This document shows positions 54,368 through 62,216 of a DNA stretch of 64,000 nt, piece by piece. Under the pieces are notes generated by a model, which was given only the letters and a program-made list of their open reading frames with translations, did no database searches and was not told where the DNA came from. Position 1 is the stretch's first letter. The number at the start of each line of letters is the position of its first letter. The position numbers were made by a program, and so were the translations under genes. The DNA lies in NCBI RefSeq assembly GCF_017313085.1, contig NZ_JAFLNF010000001.1, forward strand, positions 496,001 through 560,000, in the 5' to 3' direction. This DNA is from Roseibium limicola (lineage in GTDB: Bacteria > Pseudomonadota > Alphaproteobacteria > Rhizobiales > Stappiaceae).

Positions 54368-55600
54368 ATGACTATGAAAGCATTGAAGTTTGGGGTTTGC
54401 GCCCTTGCCCTTGCAGGTTCCTCTGCATTCGGTGTTACGACAGCGGTTCAGGCAGAAGAAATCAGCTGGATCTACTGCGGCGACAAGATCGACCCGATCC
54501 ACGAGAAGTACATTGCGGAATGGGAAGCCGCCAACGAAGGCTGGACCATCGCACCTGAAGTTGTTGGCTGGGCCCAGTGCCAGGACAAGGCAACCACACT
54601 TGCCGCAGCCGGGTCCCCGGTCGGCATGGCCTATGTCGGCTCGCGTACTCTGAAGCAGTTCGCAGAAAACGACCTCATCGTCCCGGTCCCGATGACCGAT
54701 GACGAAAAAGCCAGCTACTATCCGAACATCGTCGACACAGTGACTTTCGACGGCACCCAGTGGGGCGTGCCGATCGCTTTCTCCACCAAGGCTCTCTACT
54801 GGAACAAGGACCTCTTCAAGGAAGCCGGTCTGGATCCGGAAACACCGCCGAAGACCTGGGCTGAAGAGATCGAGTTCTCCAAGATCATCTTGGAAAAGAC
54901 CGGCATTCCGGGCTACGGCCTTCCAGCGAAGACATTCGACAACACCATGCACCAGTTCATGCATTGGGTTTATACAAACCAGGGCAAGATCATCGACGCC
55001 GATGGCAACATCGTGATGGACAGCCCTGAAGTTCTCGCAGCCCTTCAGGCCTACAAGGACATCACGCCTTACTCCGTCGAAGGCCCGACCGCCTACGAGC
55101 AGAACGAAATCCGTGCCGTTTGGCTGGATGGCAAGGTTGCCATGATCCAGTCCGCGTCCGGCGCCGCCGTTCGTGCAGCAGGCACCGACATGAACTGGGG
55201 TGTCACCACCTTGCCACTCGGCCCGTCGGCAAAAGGCCCAGGCACTCTGCTGATCACCGACAGCCTCGCAGTCTTCTCAGGCACAGGCGTTGAAGAAAAG
55301 GCAATCGAGTTTGCCAAGTACATCACGTCCCCAGAGCCTCAGGGCGAGTACGAGCTGCAGGGCGGCGCTGGCCTGACTCCATTGCGTCCGTCTGCCAAGG
55401 TTGATGCCTTCGTTGAAAAGGACCCATATTGGAAGCCGTTCATCGACGGCATTGCGAACGCTGGTCCCGAGCCGCTCTTCACCGACTACAAGGGCTTCCA
55501 GAACGTCATGATCGAACTGGTTCAGTCCGTTGTCACCGGTCAGGCAGAGCCGCAGGCAGCTCTTACCAAAGCCGCTGCCGATCTCGAGCAGTACAAATAA
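54368..55600 (+). CDS. Periplasmic sugar-binding protein (SBP_bac_1, CUT1 type)
   Basis: A 410-residue solute-binding protein. The signal peptide is MTMKALKFGVCALALAGSSA, cut after VQA near residue 32. The mature protein opens EEISWIYCGDKIDPIHEKYI and has the SBP_bac_1 blocks PIAFSTKALYWNKDLFKEAG and MIQSASGAAVRAAGTDMNWG. It is the third transporter gene. A strong hairpin directly follows, then the ATPase gene. The ligand is likely GlcNAc, chitobiose or a related amino sugar by context. Confidence 0.9.
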   Translation: MTMKALKFGVCALALAGSSAFGVTTAVQAEEISWIYCGDKIDPIHEKYIAEWEAANEGWTIAPEVVGWAQCQDKATTLAAAGSPVGMAYVGSRTLKQFAENDLIVPVPMTDDEKASYYPNIVDTVTFDGTQWGVPIAFSTKALYWNKDLFKEAGLDPETPPKTWAEEIEFSKIILEKTGIPGYGLPAKTFDNTMHQFMHWVYTNQGKIIDADGNIVMDSPEVLAALQAYKDITPYSVEGPTAYEQNEIRAVWLDGKVAMIQSASGAAVRAAGTDMNWGVTTLPLGPSAKGPGTLLITDSLAVFSGTGVEEKAIEFAKYITSPEPQGEYELQGGAGLTPLRPSAKVDAFVEKDPYWKPFIDGIANAGPEPLFTDYKGFQNVMIELVQSVVTGQAEPQAALTKAAADLEQYK

Positions 55601-55612
55601 GTCACGTTGATT

Positions 55613-55645
55613 TCCGCCGCAGCCACTCGGTTGCGGCGGATCTTT
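55613..55645 (+). terminator. Intra-operon hairpin after the CUT1 binding-protein gene
   Basis: A perfect 9-bp stem, TCCGCCGCA at 55613-55621 and TGCGGCGGA at 55632-55640, with a 10-nt loop, followed by TCTTTCATT. It sits 12 bp after the binding-protein stop and 60 bp before the ATPase start, so it probably lowers read-through to the ATPase. Confidence 0.65.
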
Positions 55646-55700
55646 CATTGTCTACGTTTGAAGTGCTTTGCCGCCGGGCAATGGCAATATGAGGTCAGTC

Positions 55701-56825
55701 TTGGGTCAGCTCTATCTCAACAAGGTGACGAAGTCCTTCGGGGATGTCGAAGTCATCAAGGGCGTTACGCTCGACATCAAGAATGGTGAATTCGTTGTAT
55801 TCGTCGGCCCGTCGGGCTGTGGCAAGTCCACACTGCTGCGCATGATCGCCGGCCTCGACGACGTTTCGAAGGGCGATATCGTCATCGATGGCGAAAAGGT
55901 CAACGAACTTCCCCCCGTCAAGCGCGGCATCGCCATGGTCTTTCAGTCCTACGCGCTCTATCCGCACATGTCGGTTTTCGAGAACATCGCCTTCCCCTTG
56001 CGGGTAGAAAAAATGCCGGAAGACGAACTGAAGGCAAAGGTGGACGGCGTCGCCAAGGTTCTGCAGCTGGATCAACGCCTGCAACAGAAACCCGGCGCCC
56101 TGTCCGGTGGTCAGCGCCAGCGTGTTGCCATCGGCCGTGCCATTGTGCGCGAACCGAAGATCTTCCTGTTCGACGAGCCTCTTTCCAATCTGGACGCCGC
56201 CCTGCGGGCCGATATGCGCCTGGAATTGACCAAGCTGCATCACGATCTGGCCGCGACCATGATCTACGTCACCCACGATCAGGTGGAAGCCATGACAATG
56301 GCAGACCGCATCGTGGTGCTGAATGGTGGTTTCATCGCACAGACCGGGCGCCCGCTGGAGCTTTACCACAAGCCTCAGAACAAATTCGTTGCCAGCTTCA
56401 TCGGCAATCCGAAGATGAATTTCCTCCCCGCCACCTGCACCTCCGTCGGGGATGACGGGGCCACGGTCACATGTGAGGGCCAGACCCTGACTGTGCCGGT
56501 CGAGACGCGCGCCAATCTGGTTGGCAAGCAGCTGACTTTAGGAATCCGCCCGGAGCACTGCCATCTGGCCAAGGGCGAAGTGAAGCTGAAGATCACCCCG
56601 TCCGTCGTCGAGCGCTTGGGCATCAACACGATTGTCTACTACAACGAGGGCACGGACGATGCCTTTAGCGCTCTGCTGCCAGGCGCGGCACCTGTTGCTG
56701 TCGATCAACCCGCCACCATCGGTTTCAACGCCGAGGATTGTCACCTCTTCATGGGCAATGGCGAAGCTCTCGAACGCCGCACAGAGCTGCATGAGATCGA
56801 CCTGTCCCAACTCACTGGCGAATAA
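55701..56825 (+). CDS. Sugar ABC transporter ATP-binding protein (MalK/UgpC type, TTG start)
   Basis: A CUT1 ATPase of 374 residues. Walker A is GPSGCGKSTLLRMIAGLD near residue 35, signature LSGGQRQRVAIGRAI, Walker B IFLFDEPLSNLDAALRA, switch region YVTHDQVEAMTMADRI, and a C-terminal TOBE/regulatory domain with LGIRPEHCHL. The frame begins earlier (in-frame ATG at 55689). TTG at 55701, with GAGGT 5 nt upstream, gives the family start GQLYLNKVTKSFGDVEVIKG and is preferred. The ATPase closes the oxidoreductase-permease-permease-binding protein operon and is followed by a terminator. Confidence 0.87.
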   Translation: MGQLYLNKVTKSFGDVEVIKGVTLDIKNGEFVVFVGPSGCGKSTLLRMIAGLDDVSKGDIVIDGEKVNELPPVKRGIAMVFQSYALYPHMSVFENIAFPLRVEKMPEDELKAKVDGVAKVLQLDQRLQQKPGALSGGQRQRVAIGRAIVREPKIFLFDEPLSNLDAALRADMRLELTKLHHDLAATMIYVTHDQVEAMTMADRIVVLNGGFIAQTGRPLELYHKPQNKFVASFIGNPKMNFLPATCTSVGDDGATVTCEGQTLTVPVETRANLVGKQLTLGIRPEHCHLAKGEVKLKITPSVVERLGINTIVYYNEGTDDAFSALLPGAAPVAVDQPATIGFNAEDCHLFMGNGEALERRTELHEIDLSQLTGE

Positions 56826-56841
56826 GCGCCTGAAACAAAAA

Positions 56842-56876
56842 AGCCCGCCCCGGATCCCGGAGCGGGCTGTTCTTTT
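56842..56876. terminator. Bidirectional terminator after MalK-type ATPase gene
   Basis: A 12-bp stem with one mismatch, AGCCCGCCCCGG (56842-56853) and CCGGAGCGGGCT (56857-56868), with a 3-nt loop. An A run precedes it and GTTCTTTT follows it, so it can work for both the plus-strand ATPase gene and the convergent minus-strand gene. Confidence 0.85.
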
Positions 56877-56893
56877 ACAATTGAAGACCGCTC

Positions 56894-58009
56894 TTACCAG
56901 ACGCGGCCGCGGGCAGCGACCGGTTCCACGCGCGTCACGATGCCATTGCGCTGAAACACCATCTGATCGAACAGGTTCGACACTACACAGGTGTGGTTCG
57001 GGATGATGCGGATCCTGTCTCCAATCTGCGGCCGCGCATCTGGTGCACTTCCGGAAAGATCCACCACCCCGTGTTCCTCGGACAGGATCGTGATCACCGC
57101 TTCCGGATAATCCACCACATGCCCATAGTCCTGGAACCCCAGCAGGTCAGAAGTCAGCGCCTTTGAGCCAGCGTCGATCACCGCCCGCGTCTCGGTCGGT
57201 CGCGAAACCACCGTCGCAAGAATGGTCATCGCGCAGTCATCCAGCGTGCAATGCCCGGAACGCGCCATGGCGCGGTCGTTGTAGACATATGTACCGGCAC
57301 GGTGTTCTGTTGCAGAGGGTACTTTTTCAGCATCGAACAAGCTGGGCGTGCCACCATTGCTGACAATCGGGCATGCAATGCCTTTTGCCTGCAGACCGCT
57401 CAAAGCTTCCGTGAAAAAGGCTTCTGTTTCAACCTCTCCAAATGCCTTGGGATAGGTCAGCAGCCCGGCAAAGGCCAAACCTTCACTATTGGCAATCACC
57501 TCAGCCAGCGAGATCGCATCTGCAGCAGATTGAACACCGCAGCGCCCTGCCCCTGTATCACATTCAACCAGCACCTTCAGCGACTTCTCACGTTGGCCAA
57601 AAGCTGCTGCGAGACCGTTCACGGTCGTGGCACTGTCTGCCACAACTTTCAGATCGGCAATCTGCTCATTTAGAGCCGCCAGCTCTTCCAACTTGTCCAG
57701 ACCGAGAATGTTGAACGTAATCAGAATGTCCTCAAAGCCCGCGTCGGCAAAGACCTGCGCTTCAGTCACCTTCTGGCAGTTGATCCCCTTCGCCCCGGCC
57801 TTCACCTGCGCTTGCGCCACCGCCGGGATCTTGTGGGTCTTGATATGGGGACGGAAGGCCTTGCCGATCTTGTCCATATAGGACTGAACCCGATCGATAT
57901 TGGCCTCAAGTCGCGTCTCGTCGATCACCGGGAGGGGCGTCGAGAGCTGCGAAACAGGCTTGCCGACCAGCGAGGCTTGCGGCGCCAACTCAGACAGCTT
58001 CTGTTCCAT
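56894..58009 (-). CDS. D-threonine aldolase / D-serine dehydratase-like PLP enzyme (fold type III)
   Basis: A 371-residue enzyme of the DSD1/D-threonine aldolase family. The N-terminal alanine-racemase-like barrel has the PLP Lys in FRPHIKTHKIPAVA near residue 59. It also has VLVECDTGAGRCGVQ, a GTYVYNDRAMARSGHC segment and the C-terminal metal motif PNHTCVVSNLFD (His and Cys). Known members cleave D-threonine, D-3-hydroxyaspartate or D-serine with a divalent metal. It overlaps the MlrC gene by 20 bp, with its own GGAGA site 6 nt before the ATG. RidA, encoded on the divergent strand, fits a 2-aminoacrylate-producing dehydratase. Confidence 0.87.
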   Translation of the reverse strand: MEQKLSELAPQASLVGKPVSQLSTPLPVIDETRLEANIDRVQSYMDKIGKAFRPHIKTHKIPAVAQAQVKAGAKGINCQKVTEAQVFADAGFEDILITFNILGLDKLEELAALNEQIADLKVVADSATTVNGLAAAFGQREKSLKVLVECDTGAGRCGVQSAADAISLAEVIANSEGLAFAGLLTYPKAFGEVETEAFFTEALSGLQAKGIACPIVSNGGTPSLFDAEKVPSATEHRAGTYVYNDRAMARSGHCTLDDCAMTILATVVSRPTETRAVIDAGSKALTSDLLGFQDYGHVVDYPEAVITILSEEHGVVDLSGSAPDARPQIGDRIRIIPNHTCVVSNLFDQMVFQRNGIVTRVEPVAARGRVW

Positions 58010-59459
58010 GGGGTGTCTCCATCATTGGCCAGATGTCCCGCCGCACATGTCTGTAGGGCGTCTGGGCGGGGGAATTCGGATAAGGCGTACCAGCCGAGCA
58101 GTACAGGATTTCTGCAGCAATCTTGCTGAAAGACGCATGGAAATGATTTGTCGACTTGATAACCAGAATCTTCTGCTGGACCGGATCGATGCCCATGACA
58201 GAAAACAATGACGGATCGAAACTCTGAGCCCGCACGGAGTTCAAAATGACATCGATCCCGTTGAGGCGAATATGAGCAGCATCCCCGAATGGCGCATAGC
58301 TTTCCCCGAAACGCATCTCGGCGTTACGCTGCAATTTGACGATTGTCACGCGACCGTCGATTGGATCTCCAGTACCCGGCGCTGACTTGGCACCGAAACG
58401 CAGTGGGATTTCCGCACCCTCGCCGGCAGCAAAACAGATCTGCACGGCGATAGGGTCCCAAATTGTGCCGACGGCAACGCCATCAGCCCCGCGCTTGAGC
58501 AGTTCAGCCAGGATGAGCGTCGCATCGCCCGCCGTCCCACCACCCGGATTGTCCCACATATCGGCAATCACGACAGGCCCGGCAGCAGACACCATCGCTT
58601 GAGACACAGCGGCATCAACAGTCAGTTGCTCCATCATGTGACACCCGCGATTGGCGAAAAGCTGCAACCCCAGCATGCGCGCCAGCTGAGCCCCCTTTTC
58701 CGGCACCCCATTGGTCACCGCGATCATCTTGGTGCCCATCTCCGGCACGTCCCCGGCCATGAAGCCGTGAATGACAGACAGGGAGAGAATGTCGTCATCC
58801 TCTTCTTCCAGTTTGTGCAACCCGTCGACGAAGGAGCGCATCGGCTCGCGGGACGTGGGAAACACATCAATCATCTTGCAGTCGAACACCGACATGACCG
58901 GCTTGATCTTCCCTTCCAGCGTATCCACTGCGATGCGCCAGAGATCTTCTGCCCTGTCGACAAAATCCGTATGGGGGAACTCCTTGAAGACCACAAAGAA
59001 GTCCGTGGCCTCGACACGCTTCGCTGTCAGATGCGAATGCGGGTCCAGCTCGGCGCAAACCAGTATGTCCGGTCCGACAATCTCGCGAACCCGTCCGAGG
59101 AAGTCGCCCTCCGGATCCAGGTAGCCATCGGCTACCATGGCGCCATGCAGACCGAGCACGACGCCGTCCACCGGCATGGCAGCCCGCAACTGATCGAGGA
59201 TCTCGTCCCTCAGCCCTTCGTACGTTGCCTTATTGATCAGCCCCGCCGGATCCGCCCATGTCGCGGTGCCCTCGATCAGTGTCCAGCCCTTCTCCGCACA
59301 GACCCTTCTGCCAACCGTCAGCGGTGCCGAGCACAGCGTAGGCGTGGCCGGGTGCTCGCCGGGGGCAGCATAAAGCGAGACCTCAAAGGCCCGGCGATCG
59401 ATGCAGATCGGGGAGAAGGTATTGGTTTCCGTGGCAAGAACGGCGGTGAAGAGCTGCAA
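57990..59459 (-). CDS. M81-family metallopeptidase (MlrC-like)
   Basis: A 489-residue protein of the MlrC/M81 family, named after the microcystin-degrading MlrC peptidase. Family blocks are TAVLATETNTFSP at the N-terminus, VLGLHGAMVADGYLDPEGDF, CAELDPHSHLTAKRVEATDF with likely zinc Asp/His, ADMWDNPGGGTAGDATL and VVIKSTNHFHASF. No signal peptide, so cytoplasmic. Its natural substrate outside microcystin degraders is not known; small peptides or amides with D or beta amino acids are candidates, which fits the D-amino-acid enzyme next to it. It lies between the SnoaL-like and PLP enzyme genes in one operon. Confidence 0.85.
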   Translation of the reverse strand: MQLFTAVLATETNTFSPICIDRRAFEVSLYAAPGEHPATPTLCSAPLTVGRRVCAEKGWTLIEGTATWADPAGLINKATYEGLRDEILDQLRAAMPVDGVVLGLHGAMVADGYLDPEGDFLGRVREIVGPDILVCAELDPHSHLTAKRVEATDFFVVFKEFPHTDFVDRAEDLWRIAVDTLEGKIKPVMSVFDCKMIDVFPTSREPMRSFVDGLHKLEEEDDDILSLSVIHGFMAGDVPEMGTKMIAVTNGVPEKGAQLARMLGLQLFANRGCHMMEQLTVDAAVSQAMVSAAGPVVIADMWDNPGGGTAGDATLILAELLKRGADGVAVGTIWDPIAVQICFAAGEGAEIPLRFGAKSAPGTGDPIDGRVTIVKLQRNAEMRFGESYAPFGDAAHIRLNGIDVILNSVRAQSFDPSLFSVMGIDPVQQKILVIKSTNHFHASFSKIAAEILYCSAGTPYPNSPAQTPYRHVRRDIWPMMETPHGTEAV

Positions 59460-59499
59460 GGGATATTCCTGACGTGGAAGCGGCGACGGATCTCAAGTT

Positions 59500-59982
59500 T
59501 CAGACTGGGTAAGGAAGATAGCCGGTGAAACCAGAAATTTTCCAGCGCCCCCCGTGAAACCGGCAGTAGTAAAGCGTCTGCCAGTTCATCGCGTCGAACC
59601 CGCCGTCGGCCTTGCGGATGCCGCCGTTGAATTTCTTGCGTACAAGCGCTGTATTTCCCTGGATATCGATTTCCTCCAACCGTGTCGCCGTGTGGATGGC
59701 GGTGCTGGCGTCTTCCGCAAGCTCCATTTTGGCGAACTCGCGCGCCTGGTTCAGCCACTCGTCGCGGTAATGAACAAGCGTCGGAAAGGCCAAAGTCCAG
59801 TCATCCGGATCCTTTGTCTTGTTCCCGCTGATGCCGAGGAATCCCTCTTCGATGAAGTCGTGTTCCACCATCGACCAATCAGCCGCCAGAAAGGCAGCAA
59901 TGTCGCGTGTCACCAGCATCTCCCAGATGGCGCGGCGGCCTTCATCAACAGATGGGAAAGGATTGAGGAAAGGGTCCCGCAT
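59500..59982 (-). CDS. SnoaL/NTF2-like protein of unknown function
   Basis: A 160-residue protein with no signal peptide. The pattern of a long N-terminal helix pair (AIWEMLVTRDIAAFLAADWS), an EEGFLGISG turn, then alternating strands ending in TLYYCRFHGGRWKISGFTGY suggests the cone-shaped NTF2/SnoaL fold, found in small enzymes and ligand carriers. I do not recognise a specific family member. It is the first gene of the minus-strand operon with the MlrC and D-threonine aldolase-like genes, 40 bp upstream of MlrC, and divergent from RidA. Confidence 0.65.
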   Translation of the reverse strand: MRDPFLNPFPSVDEGRRAIWEMLVTRDIAAFLAADWSMVEHDFIEEGFLGISGNKTKDPDDWTLAFPTLVHYRDEWLNQAREFAKMELAEDASTAIHTATRLEEIDIQGNTALVRKKFNGGIRKADGGFDAMNWQTLYYCRFHGGRWKISGFTGYLPYPV

Positions 59983-60102
59983 ATCCGTACTTTCTAAATT
60001 ATTTTCACAAATGGCTATTTTTCCTAGTCAAATTCGGCACATTATGGTTTCTTGTCAATCTATAAAGAAAATTTTTTGCACCAACTGCAAAGGTTAATCA
60101 AC
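59983..60102. promoter_or_regulatory. Divergent promoter between SnoaL-like and RidA genes
   Basis: A 120-bp AT-rich gap. It holds AAATTATTTTCA (59997-60008) and AGAAAATTTTTTGCA (60066-60080); read towards each other they give TGAAAAT and GAAAATT half-sites of the A/T-rich kind bound by RpiR-family regulators, one of which is encoded two genes downstream. Promoter boxes are not certain. Confidence 0.35.
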
Positions 60103-60489
60103 GTGAGCATCAAGAGATATGGCGCTGAAAAGGCTGGCGCCGGCGGTCAGAACCTGCCATTCGCCCGCGCCGTCGAAGCTGACGGATGGCTGCATGTCTC
60201 CGGCCAGGTGGCAATGGAAGACGGCGAAGTCATCGAAGGCGGCATCATCCCGCAGACCCACAAGGCGATCCAGAACCTGATCGCCATCCTGGAAGAAGCA
60301 AACTACTCCACTGCGGATGTGGTGCGCTGCGGCGTCTGGATCGACGATCCGCGCGATTTCTGGACATTCAACAAGATCTACCAGAGCTACTTTGGTGAAA
60401 ACCCGCCGGCCCGTGCCTGCGTGCAGTCCTCCATGATGGTCGATTGCAAGGTTGAGGTCGATTGCATAGCCTACAAATCAAAGGCTTAA
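60103..60489 (+). CDS. RidA-family enamine/imine deaminase
   Basis: A 128-residue RidA protein from a GTG start (AGG site upstream). Features are the LHVSGQVAMEDGEVIEGGII strand-loop, the helix HKAIQNLIAILEEANYSTAD and the terminal NPPARACVQSSMMVDCKVEV block. The catalytic Arg position corresponds to PARACV, where the Arg is present. RidA hydrolyses 2-aminoacrylate released by PLP enzymes, which would fit the D-serine dehydratase-like gene across the divergent promoter. RpiR follows after 22 bp. Confidence 0.87.
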   Translation: MSIKRYGAEKAGAGGQNLPFARAVEADGWLHVSGQVAMEDGEVIEGGIIPQTHKAIQNLIAILEEANYSTADVVRCGVWIDDPRDFWTFNKIYQSYFGENPPARACVQSSMMVDCKVEVDCIAYKSKA

Positions 60490-60511
60490 CTGCAAACAAG
60501 ATCGGCTCACG

Positions 60512-61375
60512 ATGGACATTCTGGCAAGACTTCAAGCGGAACACGAACAGCTGTCGCAGGCGGAAAAACGTATTGCCGACATTCTGCTAAATGATTTCGA
60601 CTTCGCCGTGAATGCGTCCATCGTCGAGCTGGCGGAACGTGCGGAAGTCTCGCCGCCCACAGTGACCCGCTTCTGCCGCCGGATGGGTTGCCAGAACTTC
60701 GCCGATTTCAAGGTGCAGCTGGCCAAGACCACCTTCGTCGGAGCCCGCTACCTCAACCCGGAAGCCAAGAGCACCGCACCTGCAGATGTCGCAGAAGACA
60801 TTATCACCAAGGCCCAGAATGCCCTGTTCCTGTTTCACCGGTCCTTCGATGCGGATCTGGCACAGACGGTAGCCCATATTCTGTCCAACGCCGAGATGGT
60901 CTATGCCTTCGGCTCCGGCGGCAACTCTTCGCTGATTGCAGAAGAACTGCAAAACCGGCTCTTCCGCCTGGGTCTGCGCATTTCCGCCTGTTCCGACCAC
61001 GGCATGCAGATGATGCTGGCAGCCGCTGCCCGCCAGCAGGATGTGGTGATCGGCTCTTCCTTTTCGGGAAGAAACGAGGAGCTCGTGAAAGTCTTCACGT
61101 TGGCGCGCGAGGCCGGCGCTACCACCGTTGCCCTGACACAAGGCGGCAGTCCGGTTGCCCGGTCCGCCGATCATGTCATTCCGGTCGACATGCCAGAGGG
61201 AAACAACATTTTCCGTCCCACCTCGACCCGCTTCGCCTATCTGGCCCTCGTCGACATTCTGGCCAATCTGACCGCCTACCAAGACAAGACGCGGGCGACA
61301 GTCACCCTGCGCCAGATCAAACAACAACTGGTTGCCTATCGGGATGAAGACGACAGGCAACTTCTCGGAGACTAA
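60512..61375 (+). CDS. RpiR-family transcriptional regulator (SIS domain)
   Basis: A 287-residue regulator. The N-terminal HTH_6 domain covers about residues 1-77 (VELAERAEVSPPTVTRFCRR), and the C-terminal SIS domain (MVYAFGSGGNSSLIAEELQN, then VIGSSFSGRNEELVKVFTLA) binds sugar phosphates, often amino-sugar phosphates such as in MurR. It sits between RidA and SDR genes and upstream of a hexosaminidase, so it probably controls this set and the divergent MlrC operon in response to an amino-sugar phosphate. Confidence 0.9.
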   Translation: MDILARLQAEHEQLSQAEKRIADILLNDFDFAVNASIVELAERAEVSPPTVTRFCRRMGCQNFADFKVQLAKTTFVGARYLNPEAKSTAPADVAEDIITKAQNALFLFHRSFDADLAQTVAHILSNAEMVYAFGSGGNSSLIAEELQNRLFRLGLRISACSDHGMQMMLAAAARQQDVVIGSSFSGRNEELVKVFTLAREAGATTVALTQGGSPVARSADHVIPVDMPEGNNIFRPTSTRFAYLALVDILANLTAYQDKTRATVTLRQIKQQLVAYRDEDDRQLLGD

Positions 61376-61419
61376 CTCCCCACCCTGCGGGTTGGTCTCA
61401 TTGCCAAATAGGACACGAT

Positions 61420-62190
61420 ATGTCTGGAACCGTTGCCGTCGTCACCGGCGCTGCTGGTGATATTGGCCTGGCCATCGCCCAGCGCCTTTCTCAAACGCAC
61501 GACAAGATCCTTCTCGTTGACCTGAATGAAGAGGCGCTCGCCTCGATATCCAGAGACCTGGGGAATGCCTTCACGCCGCATGTGTGTGATGTCACCGATC
61601 CAACGGCTTGCAAAGCCATGGCGGCAAGTGCCATGGCCCTGGGCGGAGTGACCACGCTCGTCAACAACGCCGGCGCCGCACGGGCCGTCAGTCTCGGCGA
61701 CACCACGCCAGAGATCTTCAAGCAGGACATGGTCCTCAACCTGGAGGCTTGTTATCTGACGTTTCAGGCGTTGGAATCCGCATTACGGGAAACCTCCGGC
61801 AGCGTTGTGAATATTGCATCGGTCAACGGTCTCGGTGTTTTTGGGCATCCAGCCTACAGCGCTGCGAAAGCCGGCATGGTGCATCTGACGAAGCTGATTG
61901 CCGTCGAGTATGGCAAATACGGCATTCGCAGCAATGCCGTCGCACCAGGAACTGTGCGCACCCAGGCCTGGGAAGAGCGTGCCGCCGCAAATCCCAACGT
62001 GTTCGAAGAAGCCAAGCGCTGGTATCCGCTGCAGCGTGTCGCCAGACCGCTCGACGTTGCAAACGCTGTGGCGTTTCTCTCCGGCCCCGAAGCGAGCGCC
62101 ATTAGCGGCGTTTGCCTGCCCGTCGACTGCGGTCTTCTCGCCGGTCAGGCAGAACTCGCCCGAACCTTCAGCCAATCCGATCATTACTAA
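61420..62190 (+). CDS. Short-chain dehydrogenase/reductase (SDR)
   Basis: A 256-residue classical SDR. The cofactor loop is VVTGAAGDIGLAIA at residues 7-20, NNAG at 82-85, and the catalytic Ser 134, Tyr 146 and Lys 150 lie in SVVNIASVNGL and YSAAKAGMVHL. Asp 34 after the second strand (LLVDLNE) favours NAD. It lies 44 bp after the RpiR gene and 26 bp before the GH20 gene, in a likely operon. Substrate unknown; a sugar, amino sugar alcohol or hydroxy acid is possible. Confidence 0.88.
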   Translation: MSGTVAVVTGAAGDIGLAIAQRLSQTHDKILLVDLNEEALASISRDLGNAFTPHVCDVTDPTACKAMAASAMALGGVTTLVNNAGAARAVSLGDTTPEIFKQDMVLNLEACYLTFQALESALRETSGSVVNIASVNGLGVFGHPAYSAAKAGMVHLTKLIAVEYGKYGIRSNAVAPGTVRTQAWEERAAANPNVFEEAKRWYPLQRVARPLDVANAVAFLSGPEASAISGVCLPVDCGLLAGQAELARTFSQSDHY

Positions 62191-62216
62191 GACCAAGATT
62201 TCCAGAGGACGCCTTG

